Assembly: GCF_030408375.1 (NCBI RefSeq)
Contig: NZ_CP046530.1
Coordinates: 558,001 to 622,000 of the forward strand
DNA length: 64,000 nucleotides
Origin: Corynebacterium afermentans subsp. lipophilum
Lineage (GTDB): Bacteria; Actinomycetota; Actinomycetes; Mycobacteriales; Mycobacteriaceae
Reading direction: 5' to 3'
Shown: positions 44,360-56,485 of the stretch, one piece after another
How positions within the stretch are numbered: the first letter of the stretch is position 1
Layout of the letters: the number at the start of each line of letters is the position of its first letter
Made by a program: the position numbers and the translations under genes
Notes under the pieces: generated by a model
What the model saw: only the letters and a program-made list of their open reading frames with translations
The model's database searches: none
Told to the model about the DNA's origin: nothing

Positions 44360-46102
44360 ATGGCGCGTACACGCCGTTTGCAATCTGATCCCCTTATTTT
44401 CTTCTCCGCGCTGGGTTTCGTCCTAGTGTTCGTCGCAGCCACGCTGGTGTTCGGCGACCAGGCGCGTGAAACCTACGCGGCCGTCTCCGGCTGGCTGATG
44501 GACCATTTCACGTGGCTCTACGTCGGCGGTGTGTCGGCCACGCTGGTATTCCTCATCGTGGTGTTCGTCTCCCGCTATGGCAACCTGCGCCTGGGCGATG
44601 ACGACGACGAGCCGGAGTATTCCTACCCCGTCTGGTTTGCCATGCTGTTCGCCGCCGGCATGGGCGCGACCCTGCTGTTCTGGGGTGCGGCCGAGCCGCT
44701 GAACCACGCTTACAACCCGCCGCGCGGGGGCTACGACTCCATGAGCCGCGAGGCGATTATCCAGGCGTTTCAGTTCACCTACTACCACTTCGGCATCCAC
44801 ATGTGGGTCATCTTCACGCTGCCAGGGCTGGCGGTGGGGTACTTCGTGTATAAGCGCAAGATGCCCGCGCGTATGTCGTCGATGTTCTCGCCGCTGCTTG
44901 GCGGCAAGGTGTACGACACCCCGGGCAAGCTGCTCGATGCCCTGGGCATCATCGGCACCGTCTTCGGCCTCGCCGTGTCGGTGGGCTTGGGCGTGCTGCA
45001 GATTTCTGCGGGCATGAACATTCTTTGGGACGTCCCCCTGGTGACCCCCGTACAAATCGGCATCATCTGTGCGATCACCCTCGCCGCCTCGATTTCCGTG
45101 GCCACCGGCCTGGACAAGGGCGTGAAGATCCTGTCCAACCTGAACATCGTCGGCACGATCCTGCTGATGATCTTCGTGCTGCTCACCGGCCCCACGCTGA
45201 AGCTGCTCGGCCAGATCACCGAGTCCTTCGGCATCTACGCGCAGTCGCTGCCGGAGCTGATGTTCTGGGTGGATTCTTACAACGACAACCCGGGCTGGCA
45301 CGCCACCTGGACGGCCTTCTACTGGGCGTGGACGATCTGCTGGTCGCCGTTTGTGGGCATGTTCTTCGCCCGCATCTCCCGCGGCCGCACCGTGCGCGAG
45401 TTCATCGGCGGCACGCTGCTTTTGCCAACCACCTTCGACCTGATCTGGTTTTCCATCTTCGGCCGCGCCGCCATTGACATGGAAGAGCAGGACCCGGGCG
45501 TATTGACCAAGCCAGTCGTCGAAGACGGCGACACCCCGCAGGCGCTGTTTACCCTGCTGGCGGACTACCCCCTCTACGCCGTCACCGGAGCCCTGGCACT
45601 GGTGGTGATCGTGTTCTACTTTGTCACCTCCATGGACTCCGCTGCGGTGGTTATGGACATGTTCGCCTCCGGCGAGGAGAACAAGTCCCCCACCTACTAC
45701 CGGGTCGGCTGGGTCGTCGCCGTCGGTTTGGTTACAGGCGCACTGCTGTTCATCAACGACTCCGGCATTGAGGCCCTGCAGCAAGTGGTGATCATCATCG
45801 CGCTGCCGTTCTTCTTCATGTACTTCGTCATGATGTACTCGCTGACGAAGGCGATGAACGACGACTCCGCCGCGGCGCGCAAGACCCGCTCCCGCACCTG
45901 GGAGAAGACCGACACCGCAGAAAAGCTCGAGGAGGGCGAGAACAAGCCCGCGCCGGGCTACGACTCGGAAGGCAACGAGGTCGAGCGCCCCGAGCTCGAG
46001 TACGACGCGGAGGACGATTCCTGGAAGCTCCCGGAGGGCTTCAGGTTGGATCGCAGCGGCGAGAACGACACGCTTGTCGACGACCGCAGGTCCGACCAGT
46101 AG
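44360..46102 (+). CDS. BCCT-family compatible-solute transporter
   Basis: The protein has 580 residues with twelve membrane segments. BCCT signatures are present: AAGMGATLLFWGAAEPL, the substrate-binding aromatic stretch FYWAWTICWSPFVGMFFARISRG, and SVGLGVLQISAGM. The C-terminal tail (about 70 residues) is acidic and the N-terminus is short. Corynebacteria use such carriers (BetP, EctP, LcoP) to take up betaine, ectoine or proline under osmotic stress; which one this is cannot be decided. Confidence 0.9.
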   Translation: MARTRRLQSDPLIFFSALGFVLVFVAATLVFGDQARETYAAVSGWLMDHFTWLYVGGVSATLVFLIVVFVSRYGNLRLGDDDDEPEYSYPVWFAMLFAAGMGATLLFWGAAEPLNHAYNPPRGGYDSMSREAIIQAFQFTYYHFGIHMWVIFTLPGLAVGYFVYKRKMPARMSSMFSPLLGGKVYDTPGKLLDALGIIGTVFGLAVSVGLGVLQISAGMNILWDVPLVTPVQIGIICAITLAASISVATGLDKGVKILSNLNIVGTILLMIFVLLTGPTLKLLGQITESFGIYAQSLPELMFWVDSYNDNPGWHATWTAFYWAWTICWSPFVGMFFARISRGRTVREFIGGTLLLPTTFDLIWFSIFGRAAIDMEEQDPGVLTKPVVEDGDTPQALFTLLADYPLYAVTGALALVVIVFYFVTSMDSAAVVMDMFASGEENKSPTYYRVGWVVAVGLVTGALLFINDSGIEALQQVVIIIALPFFFMYFVMMYSLTKAMNDDSAAARKTRSRTWEKTDTAEKLEEGENKPAPGYDSEGNEVERPELEYDAEDDSWKLPEGFRLDRSGENDTLVDDRRSDQ

Positions 46103-46134
46103 CAGTCTAACCTGCAACGATGCGGCTTGAGCCC

Positions 46135-46566
46135 CTAGCGGGCCAGCCGCATTTTTCTGTGCGGGATGCCGGTGTCGAGGAACTCGTCGCCCTCGGCAAC
46201 AAGCCCGAACTGCTCGTAGTAGCCCACCAGGCCGGACTGGGCCTCCACGATGAGGTCGCCGTCGAAGCGCTCGGTGTATTCGATGCCGGTGCGCACGATC
46301 TGTGGGCCGAGGCCGGACCCGCGGAAATCGGGGTGGACCACAAACCGGCCGAAGCGCGAGCCGTCCTCGGTGGGGAAGACGCGGGCGCAGCCGGCCAGCG
46401 TCTCGCCGTCGAAGGCGAGGATGTGGCGGGTCTCAGGGTTTGCGTCTTGGTCGTCGATCTCCTTGAAAGGGCAGTTCTGCTCGGCCACGAAGACGTCCAC
46501 ACGTAGCTTGTACAGCTGGTGGACCTGCATGGGTGTCATCTCATGCAGTGATTTGAGGCTGATCAT
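46135..46566 (-). CDS. ElaA-type GNAT acetyltransferase
   Basis: The protein has 143 residues from ATG 46566 (a TTG 12 bases upstream is possible). It opens with the ElaA pattern LYKLRVDVFVAEQNCPFKEIDDQD and has the acetyl-CoA loop in FRGSGLGPQIVRTGIEY. Substrate unknown. It overlaps the end of the DUF418 gene by 26 bases. Confidence 0.85.
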   Translation of the reverse strand: MISLKSLHEMTPMQVHQLYKLRVDVFVAEQNCPFKEIDDQDANPETRHILAFDGETLAGCARVFPTEDGSRFGRFVVHPDFRGSGLGPQIVRTGIEYTERFDGDLIVEAQSGLVGYYEQFGLVAEGDEFLDTGIPHRKMRLAR

Positions 46567-47806
46567 ATTTCGGCTCAATCCTTCCCGTCTTGCCGTAGGA
46601 GAGGTGGCGGTGCGCCCACTCGAATGGGCCTTGCTTGCCCGCCCGGTCCAGCAGCACCGCCAGCAGCAGGCTAATCAACCACACCACAAAGCCGATGATG
46701 AGCTTGCCGGTGACCGAGGCGTCCAGGCCGATGCCCAAAAACGCCGGGGTGCAAATCGCGATGAAGAGGAACGACTGCGCGAGATACCCCGACATGGAGC
46801 GCTTGCCCAGCGCTACGAACGCCCGCGCCCAACCGGGGACCTGGTTGTTCAGCTCGTCTGTAGCCAGCGCGAGCAGCGCCAGGATGCCCGGGCCGGTGAG
46901 GTAACCGAGCGCCTGGTTGAGCATGAACAGCGGCAGCTCCCACTCGTCCGGCAGCACGCCCGCGGCGGCTAAGCCCCAGGGCAGGCCGACGCAGAGGATG
47001 ACCAGCCCGGTGATGATGCTCCAGGTGATGAGGGTGCGGCGGTGCGCGTGGACGTCGATAAGCACTTGCTCCCTCGCCCACACGTAGCCGATGATGGCAA
47101 GCGATAACAGCTGCAGCACCGCAAACGGCTGCGCGACCAGCTGCCCGAGTGCCATGTCCAGGTTGAACGAGAAGTACGCCCCGAAGGTGTCGAAGGTGGC
47201 GGTGGGTTCGGACTGGTTGAAGCCGCCGGACGCGTCGAAGTAGAACGACGCGATCCCGCCGGCGACGCCGAGGGCCGTGAACAGGCCGAGGATGGTGTAG
47301 GCGATGATGCGCAGCGTCTTCGAACTCAGCGTGAGCATCGCCGCGAGGAAGATGCCCACCAGCCCGTAGGTGAGCATGATGTCGCCGTAGAACAGCAGGA
47401 ACATGTGCGCCACGCCGAACAGCGCGAGCGCGCCGTAGCGGCGGTACAGCACGCGCCGGGCCTGTTTGGCGGGGTAGTGCTTGCGGTACAGGCTGGCCGC
47501 GACTAGGCCGAAGCCGAAGCCCAGCAGCGTGGAGAACATCGGCAGGCCGCGCACGTGGATGAACATGGCCGCGAAGACGGCGCCGATCTGGTCGATCAGG
47601 CTGTCCGGGCGCACGCCGCCGACGGACCAGCCGACCCGGGACTGGTCCTCCGACCAGTCGTTGATCACCCACCCCTGGGCGGCGTTGGCCATCGCGATGC
47701 CCAACAGGGCGGTGCCGCGCGCGAGGTCCGGGACGATCAGGCGGGGGCGTTGCTGCGTGGGTTGCTGCGGTGGTTGGTGCTGTTCGGCGTTGGCGGTTTC
47801 GTGCAT
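46541..47806 (-). CDS. DUF418 / YeiB-type multi-pass membrane protein
   Basis: The protein has 421 residues from ATG 47806. A Gln/Pro-rich N-terminus is followed by the family opening LIVPDLARGTALLGIAMANA and about ten membrane segments; the C-terminal DUF418 block includes LGKRSMSGYLAQSFLFIAI and GPFEWAHRHLSYG. Function unknown; relatives resemble membrane acyltransferases. Confidence 0.86.
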   Translation of the reverse strand: MHETANAEQHQPPQQPTQQRPRLIVPDLARGTALLGIAMANAAQGWVINDWSEDQSRVGWSVGGVRPDSLIDQIGAVFAAMFIHVRGLPMFSTLLGFGFGLVAASLYRKHYPAKQARRVLYRRYGALALFGVAHMFLLFYGDIMLTYGLVGIFLAAMLTLSSKTLRIIAYTILGLFTALGVAGGIASFYFDASGGFNQSEPTATFDTFGAYFSFNLDMALGQLVAQPFAVLQLLSLAIIGYVWAREQVLIDVHAHRRTLITWSIITGLVILCVGLPWGLAAAGVLPDEWELPLFMLNQALGYLTGPGILALLALATDELNNQVPGWARAFVALGKRSMSGYLAQSFLFIAICTPAFLGIGLDASVTGKLIIGFVVWLISLLLAVLLDRAGKQGPFEWAHRHLSYGKTGRIEPKYDQPQITA

Positions 47807-47927
47807 GCGCTCAAGGTACCGCCTCAGGCCCGCATGAGCCACGTTTGCGGTTACTGGCCCACGGAGGAAAAGGATGTGGTTGAATGTCTCTGTTGATGCT
47901 CATGTTGCCAATGTGATTGGGGTTGCT

Positions 47928-48785
47928 ATGCGCCGTTCGTCCGCCGCCCGCCTGCTTACCGCCGCGTTTCTGATTGCCACCTCGGCGACTATCGGCAGCC
48001 CCGCGGCGCACGCCCAGCAGGCGGAGGCGCCGGTGGGCGACGTGCTCAACTACGTTTGGCGCACCGACCCGGTGTCGAAGGTGCTCGCCGGAAAGCCCAT
48101 GGCGGACAAGGTCCTGCACCGCGTCCCCGGCTCCTTTTTCGACGCCCCGCGCACCCCGGCCGAATCCGATGAAGCGATGCGACGCGGCCGCGCTCTGTAC
48201 GGACCGAGCACCCCGCTGTATGTCGGCTCCGAGCCCGGCAAGGAAGTCATGTGCACCACCACGGCGGCCGGCTACAACGACCGCGGCGAGAAAATCGCCG
48301 TTACCGCCGGCCACTGCGGCAACGTCGGCGACGCGGTGCGCTCCGCGGACTCCTGGCAGCTCGGCCGCACCGGCACGATCACACACGTCAACCGCGAGCT
48401 GGACTACGCCGTGATCACGCTCGCCGACAACACCGAGGTCACCCGTTCCTACAACGGCGTGACCGTCAACCACCTGGGCGGCGCACCGGTGAAGCCGGGC
48501 GGCGTGGTGTGCAAGACCGGCGTGGCCTCCGGCACCACCTGCGGTTTCACCTATACCGATTGGGAACAGCGCAACACCAACCAGGTCTGCGCCATGCAGG
48601 GCGACTCTGGCGCGCCGCTGATGGTGGGCGACCGCGTGATCGGCATGATCAACGGCGGCATCTGGGGCCCGCCGTTCAACGTGGCTTGCCGCACCCCGCT
48701 GCAGGGGCCGCTGCACGCGCCGACGGGTGCGCTGCGCATGGACGCCGTGCTCGGCGACATCCCGGGCGGCTTCCGCCTGCCGTAG
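47928..48785 (+). CDS. Secreted trypsin-like (S1) serine protease
   Basis: The protein has 285 residues from ATG 47928. The signal peptide ends AHA-QQ. The triad is His in VTAGHCG, Asp in LDYAVITL and Ser in QGDSGAPLMV. Four cysteines probably form disulfides. An N-terminal segment of about 80 residues precedes the protease fold and may be a pro-region. Divergent from the DUF418 gene. Confidence 0.9.
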   Translation: MRRSSAARLLTAAFLIATSATIGSPAAHAQQAEAPVGDVLNYVWRTDPVSKVLAGKPMADKVLHRVPGSFFDAPRTPAESDEAMRRGRALYGPSTPLYVGSEPGKEVMCTTTAAGYNDRGEKIAVTAGHCGNVGDAVRSADSWQLGRTGTITHVNRELDYAVITLADNTEVTRSYNGVTVNHLGGAPVKPGGVVCKTGVASGTTCGFTYTDWEQRNTNQVCAMQGDSGAPLMVGDRVIGMINGGIWGPPFNVACRTPLQGPLHAPTGALRMDAVLGDIPGGFRLP

Positions 48786-48794
48786 CCCGGGCAG

Positions 48795-49595
48795 CTAGCC
48801 GCGCAGGCGCTCGGCGATCTCGTCCACGATCCGCGAGTTACCGGCAACGCACCAGGTCACGCCACCGGCTTCGACCTTCGTGCATCGGCCGCCAACGGCC
48901 TCGACCAGCGCCTTGCCCGGCAACCAATCCCAGTCCGGCACGGTGTGCTGCAGCCACGCGCCCATCTGCCCGGACGCGAGATTCGACAGGTCCACGGACC
49001 CCGCACCCATCATGCGCATCGTCGCCGCCCCCGACACCACGCGCAGCCACGCCTCGCGCACATCGTCGTCGGCCATGAAGGTGGGGTGCAGGTAGGTCAC
49101 CACAGCGCTTTCACCTAGCGACGACTCCGCCAACCCCCGAAGCTCCACCCCGTCGCGCGTGGCCACGCCGTTCGCCGCGATCCACGTGGTGTCCGTGGCG
49201 GGGCGGTGCACGGCGCCGATGGCGGGGGTGTGGGCGGAGTTGTCGTCGGTAAGCGCGAGCGCCGAGCAGAAGTAGTCCGAGCCCTGGGAGAAGTTGTAGG
49301 TGCCGTCCACCGGGTCGATCACCCACGTGCGGCCGGTGGCGGACGGGCGGGAAGCGCCCTCCTCGCCGATCACGCCGTCGTCGCCGCGCAGCGCTTGAAG
49401 CGCCTCGGCCACGAAGCGCTCGGCGGTGCGGTCGGCTTCCGTGACCACGTCGGAGACAGAGGTTTTCACCTCAGCGTCCAAGCCCTGGCCGCGCATGCGC
49501 AGCGCCAGCTGGCCGGCGTGGCGCACGAGCGCGGCTGCGAGCTCGGCGTCGGAATCGTTGCGGTGGTCGGAAATAAACTGCTGCGTATCGGTCAC
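48795..49595 (-). CDS. Inositol monophosphatase-family phosphatase
   Basis: The protein has 266 residues. The metal and substrate motifs are GEEGASRP, WVIDPVDGTYNFSQG and DWDWLPGKALVEAVGG. The family dephosphorylates myo-inositol phosphates, histidinol phosphate or related sugars. Its neighbour thiC and nearby prfB recall the C. glutamicum region with hisN and a second IMPase, but this sequence is not obviously HisN. Confidence 0.88.
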   Translation of the reverse strand: MTDTQQFISDHRNDSDAELAAALVRHAGQLALRMRGQGLDAEVKTSVSDVVTEADRTAERFVAEALQALRGDDGVIGEEGASRPSATGRTWVIDPVDGTYNFSQGSDYFCSALALTDDNSAHTPAIGAVHRPATDTTWIAANGVATRDGVELRGLAESSLGESAVVTYLHPTFMADDDVREAWLRVVSGAATMRMMGAGSVDLSNLASGQMGAWLQHTVPDWDWLPGKALVEAVGGRCTKVEAGGVTWCVAGNSRIVDEIAERLRG

Positions 49596-49602
49596 GCGGC
49601 CA

Positions 49603-51505
<1,903 letters not shown>

Positions 51506-51565
51506 CGCAGGCCACTGTATCCCGTCTTGGTGGCCGCGTCAGGCGGTTCGCTAGACTTTGCCCCT

Positions 51566-52666
51566 ATGCAGCCGGAAACTCAGACGCGGATCAAGGACTT
51601 AAGCTCCACACTTTCCACCATTGAGAAGGTGATGGACCTGGACGTCCTGCGCGAGCGCGCCCGCGAGCTGGAGGCGCAAGCCGGGGACCCGTCGCTTTGG
51701 GACGATCCAGCGCACGCACAAAAGGTCACCACCGAGCTGTCCAATGTGCAGGCGCGCTTAAAGAAGGTCGCCTCGCTTCGCTCGCGTATCGACGACCTGC
51801 CGGTGATGTACGAACTCGCCGAAGAAGAAGGCGACGCATCCATGGCCGACGAGGAGCTGGCAGACGTCGCCGCGCAGATTGATTCGCTGGAGGTGCAGAC
51901 CATGCTCTCCGGCGAGTACGACGCCCGCGAAGCCGTGGTGCACATTCGCTCCGGCGCCGGCGGCGTGGACGCGGCGGACTGGGCGGAGATGCTCCTGCGC
52001 ATGTACACCCGCTGGGCCGAAAAGGCAGGCCACAAGGTGGACGTATACGACATCTCCTATGCGGAGGAAGCCGGCATCAAGTCCGCCACCTTCGTCGTGC
52101 ACGGCGAGTACCTCTACGGCCAGCTGTCGGTGGAGCAGGGCGCGCACCGGCTCGTGCGCATCTCGCCCTTTGACAACCAGGCGCGCCGCCAGACCTCATT
52201 CGCCGAGGTGGAGGTGCTGCCGGTGGTGGAGCAGACCGACCACATCGACATCCCGGACTCCGACATCCGCGTCGATGTCTACCGCTCCTCCGGCCCCGGC
52301 GGGCAGAGCGTGAACACCACCGACTCCGCAGTGCGCATCACCCACATCCCAACCGGCATTGTGGTGACCTGCCAGAACGAGAAGTCCCAGATCCAGAACA
52401 AGGCTTCGGCGCTCAACGTCTTGCAGTCCAAGCTGTTGGAGAAGAAGCGCCAGGAGGAAAAGGCCGAAATGGATGCCCTCGGTGCCGGCGGCAACGCCAG
52501 CTGGGGCAACCAAATGCGCTCGTATGTGCTGCACCCGTACCAGATGGTCAAGGACCTGCGCACCGACTTTGAGGTCGGCGACCCGCAGAAGGTCCTCGAC
52601 GGCGACATCGACGGGTTCTTAGAGGCCGGCATCCGCTGGCGCATGGCGCAGCAGCAGGAGGCGTAA
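51566..52666 (+). CDS. prfB: Peptide chain release factor 2
   Basis: The protein has 366 residues from ATG 51566. The GGQ peptidyl-hydrolysis motif is in [16 protein letters not shown], and the stop-codon-reading tripeptide is SPF (VRISPFDN), which defines RF2 (UAA/UGA). There is no programmed frameshift, as is normal in actinobacteria. It is not followed by ftsEX-smpB here. Confidence 0.95.
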   Translation: MQPETQTRIKDLSSTLSTIEKVMDLDVLRERARELEAQAGDPSLWDDPAHAQKVTTELSNVQARLKKVASLRSRIDDLPVMYELAEEEGDASMADEELADVAAQIDSLEVQTMLSGEYDAREAVVHIRSGAGGVDAADWAEMLLRMYTRWAEKAGHKVDVYDISYAEEAGIKSATFVVHGEYLYGQLSVEQGAHRLVRISPFDNQARRQTSFAEVEVLPVVEQTDHIDIPDSDIRVDVYRSSGPGGQSVNTTDSAVRITHIPTGIVVTCQNEKSQIQNKASALNVLQSKLLEKKRQEEKAEMDALGAGGNASWGNQMRSYVLHPYQMVKDLRTDFEVGDPQKVLDGDIDGFLEAGIRWRMAQQQEA

Positions 52667-52679
52667 AGCCCTAAAGCCC

Positions 52680-54008
52680 TTAGGCATCGCGGAGATCGAT
52701 GCCCTTCGTCTCCGGAAGGATCTTCATGCTGATCAGGGTGAGCACGCACAGCACCACAACGTAGATACCCGAAATGTGCGTGAGGTCGTGGGACGTGAAC
52801 CACTGGAAAATGTACGGTGCGGTGCCGCCGAAGACGGCCACGGACAGGGAGTAGGCGAAGCCGATGCTGCTGGTGCGCTGGGAGGTGGGGAAGACCTCCG
52901 CCATCACCGGGGCCAGCAGCGCGCCGCCGGCTGCAACCGCCACCACCGCGACGGTGGCGGCGACGAGCATGGTCCACGGGCGGGAATCGATCATGCCCAT
53001 CAGCGGGATCTGTAGCAGGCCCACCGAGATGGCGAAGGTGTACATCACGGGTTTACGGCCGATGCGGTCAGACAGCGCACCCCACAGCGGGAGGGCGATC
53101 AGGCCGCAGGTCTGCGCGAACACGGATACCCAGTACGCGCCCTGAGTGGACATGCCGGCGTGGGTGATGGCGTAGGTGGAGACGTAGGACGTCCAGGTGT
53201 AGTGCGCGGCGGTCACACCGGAGACCATGCCGATGACCAGCAGGATGTTCATCCAGTTGGAGCGGACCGGGGTCTGCGGGCGGGTGGCCGAAAGGTCGTC
53301 GTAGGACTCGGCACCGCCTTCCTGGATCTCGTTGAAGTGCTCGGACTCCTGCATGTGGCGGCGCAGGTACAGGGCCACGAACGCGGCAGCGGCGCCCAGC
53401 CAGAACGGGATGCGCCAGCCCCACGCGCCGATCTGCTCGTCGCTAAGCACAAGCGAAATGATGCCGCCGAGGGTGTAGGCGATCACTGAGCCGCCGAAGA
53501 TAGACATGTAGACCATGGAGCCCCACTTGCCGCGGCGGTCGCGCGGGGCGATCTCCGGGATGTAGCTGTTGGCCGTGGCTGATTCGCCGCCGTGGGCGAA
53601 GCCCTGGATCACGCGCACCAGCAGCAGGATGACGGAGGCCCAGATGCCGATCTGCTCGTAGGTGGGCATAACCCCGATGACCACGGCGGACAGCGCCATG
53701 ATGATGATCGTCATCATCAGCACGTTCTTCCGGCCCACGCGGTCTGCGATGCGGCCGAAGATGATGCCGCCCAGCGGGCGGACTAGGAAGCCGACAGCAA
53801 AGACGCCGAAGGTGGCCAACAGTGCCGAGGTGGGGTCGGATTTGTCGAAGAAGGCTGCCGCGATAAACGGGGCGAAGACGGCGTAGGAGCTCCACTCGAA
53901 CCATTCGAGCAGCTGGCCGATGAGGCTGGCGCCGAGGGACTTTTTGTCGGCCGGGCGTTCGGCCGCGATATGGGTCGTGCCCATTGTGGAGCGGGGTTTT
54001 GTACTCAC
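52680..54008 (-). CDS. MFS transporter, metabolite:H+ symporter (MHS) type
   Basis: The protein has 442 residues with twelve membrane segments. MHS-type features are LEWFEWSSYAVFAPFIAAAFF in the first segment, the MFS loop GRIADRVGRKN and QGFAHGGESATANSYIPE in the fourth. Family members carry organic acids, proline/betaine or shikimate; the substrate is unknown. Start GTG 54008, with GGAGGAACC upstream. Convergent with prfB. Confidence 0.87.
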   Translation of the reverse strand: MSTKPRSTMGTTHIAAERPADKKSLGASLIGQLLEWFEWSSYAVFAPFIAAAFFDKSDPTSALLATFGVFAVGFLVRPLGGIIFGRIADRVGRKNVLMMTIIIMALSAVVIGVMPTYEQIGIWASVILLLVRVIQGFAHGGESATANSYIPEIAPRDRRGKWGSMVYMSIFGGSVIAYTLGGIISLVLSDEQIGAWGWRIPFWLGAAAAFVALYLRRHMQESEHFNEIQEGGAESYDDLSATRPQTPVRSNWMNILLVIGMVSGVTAAHYTWTSYVSTYAITHAGMSTQGAYWVSVFAQTCGLIALPLWGALSDRIGRKPVMYTFAISVGLLQIPLMGMIDSRPWTMLVAATVAVVAVAAGGALLAPVMAEVFPTSQRTSSIGFAYSLSVAVFGGTAPYIFQWFTSHDLTHISGIYVVVLCVLTLISMKILPETKGIDLRDA

Positions 54009-54375
54009 GGTTCCTCCTTCGGGGACTGTTGTTTGACCGAAAATGTATTGCCTAGATCACGTTGTTGGGTGCGGAATGATCCGAAGCACGTCGTTTTTTA
54101 GTGCTCGATTTCTGGGGCACCGGAGAGAAACTGCAGCTCGTTGCGGGTTTCCGGGATGGGTGGCACGGGAGCGGTGTTCGGTATGCGAACGCGCGTGCTT
54201 TATGCGCACCCCAGAACGGGGGGAGTGGTTTACCGCGCATAAGTGCACTCAAGGTGCGGTTTCACAAGTTTGAACTGAAATGAGTCGCGCTTCACACTTT
54301 TTCGGGCGTACATTGTGCGCAACGGTGGCTAGCCACTCGGCAGTTGCCACGGTCTGGCGTTTCTAAGGAGGAACA
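54009..54375. other. Divergent intergenic region of MFS and carboxylase genes
   Basis: No gene is supported in these 367 bases. They should hold the promoters of the MFS gene and of the carboxylase operon; a weak TACATT -10-like hexamer lies near 54309, and the ribosome-binding site TAAGGAGG is at about 54365. Confidence 0.5.
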
Positions 54376-55932
54376 ATGGCACTTAGCCCAGAAGAGCTGA
54401 GCACAGAGAGCCTCGCTGAAATCTTCGCCGCGGGTGGTCGACCGGCGGACAGTGAGCGAGAAATCAAGATCATCGACACCACGCTGCGCGACGCGCACCA
54501 GTCCATCTGGGCGACCCGCATGCGCACCGAGCACATCATGGACCTGCTCGACGACGTGACCAACGCTGGCTTTGAGCATGTTGACCTGGTCGCTCCGATT
54601 CAGTTCGACGTGCCGGTGCGCTACCTCAGGGAGGACCCCTGGGAGCGCGTGCGCAAGGTGCACGAGGCCGCACCGAACACGAAGTTCCGCTCCATGGTCC
54701 GTTCCCGCAACCTCGCGTCCTTCGACTTTCTGCCTGACGACGTCATCCACGCGTGGGTTGAGCGCCTCTACGCCAACGGCTTCCGCGTCATCGGCGCTTT
54801 CGACGGCCTCAACGACATCGACAACATCGCTGACACCCTCATCCTGGCCAAGGAGCTCGGCGCCGAGACCTACGGCTGCCTGTCCTACTGCCTGTCGCCG
54901 GTGCACACCGACCAGCTCTACATCGACAAGGCCCAAGAGCTCGTCGAGTGCACCGACGTGGACCGCATCATGCTCAAGGACGCCGGCGGCCTGCTCACCC
55001 CGGACCGCATGAAGACGCTGATCCCGGCTATCCGCAGCGCCATCGGCAACGACCTTCCGCTGGAGGTCCACACCCACTCGTTGACCGGCCTGTCCCCGCT
55101 GACTTACATCTACGCTGCAGAACTCGGTGTGGACTCCATCCACACCTCCATCGCCCCGCTCGCCAACGGCCAGGGCCAGCCCGCCACCCAGGCGCTCGCC
55201 CGCGACCTGCGCGCGCTGGGCTACACCGTCAACATCGACGACGAGCGTGTGGACAACGCCAGCCAGAAGCTCCAGGAAATCGCGGACCGCGAGGACAAGC
55301 CGGTGGGCAAGCCCCGCGCGTTCGACGGCGTGCACTACATGCACCAGCTGCCGGGAGGCATGCTCACCAACTTCGAATCCCAGCTCGCCACCGCCGGCCT
55401 GTCGGACCGCTTCGAAGACCTGCTCTACGAAACCGCACGCGTGCGCGAGGAGCTGGCGTACCCGATCATGATCACCCCGTTCGCCCAGTTCGTGGGCACC
55501 CAGGCTGTGATGAACGTGATCTCCGGCGAGCGCTACTCCGTGGTGCCTAACGAGATTAAAAAGTACGCGCTCGGCCACTACGGCGAGCCGCTCGCGCCGA
55601 TCGACCCGGACGCGCTGGAAAAGATCAAGGCCAACGGCTCCTCCGAAATCGAGGAGGGCCGCCCGGAGCTCGAGCCGCGCCTGCCGGGCCTGAAGGAGCA
55701 GTACCCGGACGACGACATCGACACGCTGCTGCTGCGCGCCAACATCCCGGGCAACAACGTCGACGAGATGCGTCGCTTCGTCGCCGAAGGCCGCGCGGGC
55801 CAAGGCGAAGGGGTGCCGGGCGGCGAGCTAACCAAGCTCGTGCAGAAGATCTACGAGACCACCACCTCCGGCGAATTCCGACTGAAGACCGACGACCTCG
55901 AAATCAACCTGACCAAAAAAGGAGAGCAGTAA
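54376..55932 (+). CDS. Carboxyltransferase subunit (transcarboxylase 5S / pyruvate carboxylase B type)
   Basis: The protein has 518 residues. It is a TIM-barrel carboxyltransferase: TTLRDAHQSIWATRM, SYCLSPVHTDQLY, the carbamylated lysine in RIMLKDAGGLL, the metal-ligand block EVHTHSLTGLSPLTY and LPGGMLTNFESQL. It transfers the carboxyl group between carboxybiotin and an oxo-acid such as pyruvate/oxaloacetate. The BCCP domain is not fused but encoded next door (3 bases apart). Exact substrate undecided. The short C-terminal extension DDLEINLTKK may dock the carrier. Confidence 0.85.
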   Translation: MALSPEELSTESLAEIFAAGGRPADSEREIKIIDTTLRDAHQSIWATRMRTEHIMDLLDDVTNAGFEHVDLVAPIQFDVPVRYLREDPWERVRKVHEAAPNTKFRSMVRSRNLASFDFLPDDVIHAWVERLYANGFRVIGAFDGLNDIDNIADTLILAKELGAETYGCLSYCLSPVHTDQLYIDKAQELVECTDVDRIMLKDAGGLLTPDRMKTLIPAIRSAIGNDLPLEVHTHSLTGLSPLTYIYAAELGVDSIHTSIAPLANGQGQPATQALARDLRALGYTVNIDDERVDNASQKLQEIADREDKPVGKPRAFDGVHYMHQLPGGMLTNFESQLATAGLSDRFEDLLYETARVREELAYPIMITPFAQFVGTQAVMNVISGERYSVVPNEIKKYALGHYGEPLAPIDPDALEKIKANGSSEIEEGRPELEPRLPGLKEQYPDDDIDTLLLRANIPGNNVDEMRRFVAEGRAGQGEGVPGGELTKLVQKIYETTTSGEFRLKTDDLEINLTKKGEQ

Positions 55933-55935
55933 ACC

Positions 55936-56478
55936 ATGTCTGACACCACCAACTTCAACGAACTGAAGTCCCTGCTTGAGTGGGTGAACCAGTCCGGCGA
56001 CATCGAAGAGCTGAGCATCAAGTACGGCGACATCGAACTCGCCCTGTCCAAGACCCCGGGCGGGTTGAGCCACCTCAAGGCGGCCCCGGCGGCCGCACCG
56101 GCCGCACCGGCTCCGGCGGCTCCGGAAGCACCGAAGGCTGAAGCTCCGGCACCGGCGCCTGCGGAGGCTGAGACACCGGCACCGGCGCCGAAGGAAGAGG
56201 CTCCGAAGCCGCAGGCTGCTCCGGCAAGCTCCGGCAACGGCGTGGAGGTCAAGTCCCCGATGGTGGGCACCTTCTACGCCGCCCCGAAGCCGGGTGCGGA
56301 TCCGTTTGTGAAGGTCGGCGACACCGTCGAGGTCGGCCAGGTGCTGTGCATCGTCGAAGTGATGAAGCTGATGAACAACATCGAAGCGAAGACCGCCGGC
56401 ACCGTCACCGAGATCCTCGTGGACAACGAGGACGCCGTCGAGCACGGCCAGACGCTGATGGTCATCGAGCCGAAGTAG
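55936..56478 (+). CDS. accB: Biotin carboxyl carrier protein (separate subunit)
   Basis: The protein has 180 residues. The N-terminal helix and strand pattern (FNELKSLLEWVNQSGDIEELSIKYGDIELALSK) is E. coli AccB-like; then a long Ala/Pro/Glu linker (about residues 45-95) and a biotinyl domain with the biotinylated lysine in VEVMKLMNNIEAK. Middle gene of a three-gene carboxylase operon. Confidence 0.92.
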   Translation: MSDTTNFNELKSLLEWVNQSGDIEELSIKYGDIELALSKTPGGLSHLKAAPAAAPAAPAPAAPEAPKAEAPAPAPAEAETPAPAPKEEAPKPQAAPASSGNGVEVKSPMVGTFYAAPKPGADPFVKVGDTVEVGQVLCIVEVMKLMNNIEAKTAGTVTEILVDNEDAVEHGQTLMVIEPK

Positions 56479-56485
56479 GTACCCC

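Noticed and set aside
44423..46117. Long minus-strand frame opposite the BCCT gene
   Set aside because: A His/Arg/Gln-rich mirror of a membrane-protein gene, typical of high-GC shadow frames.
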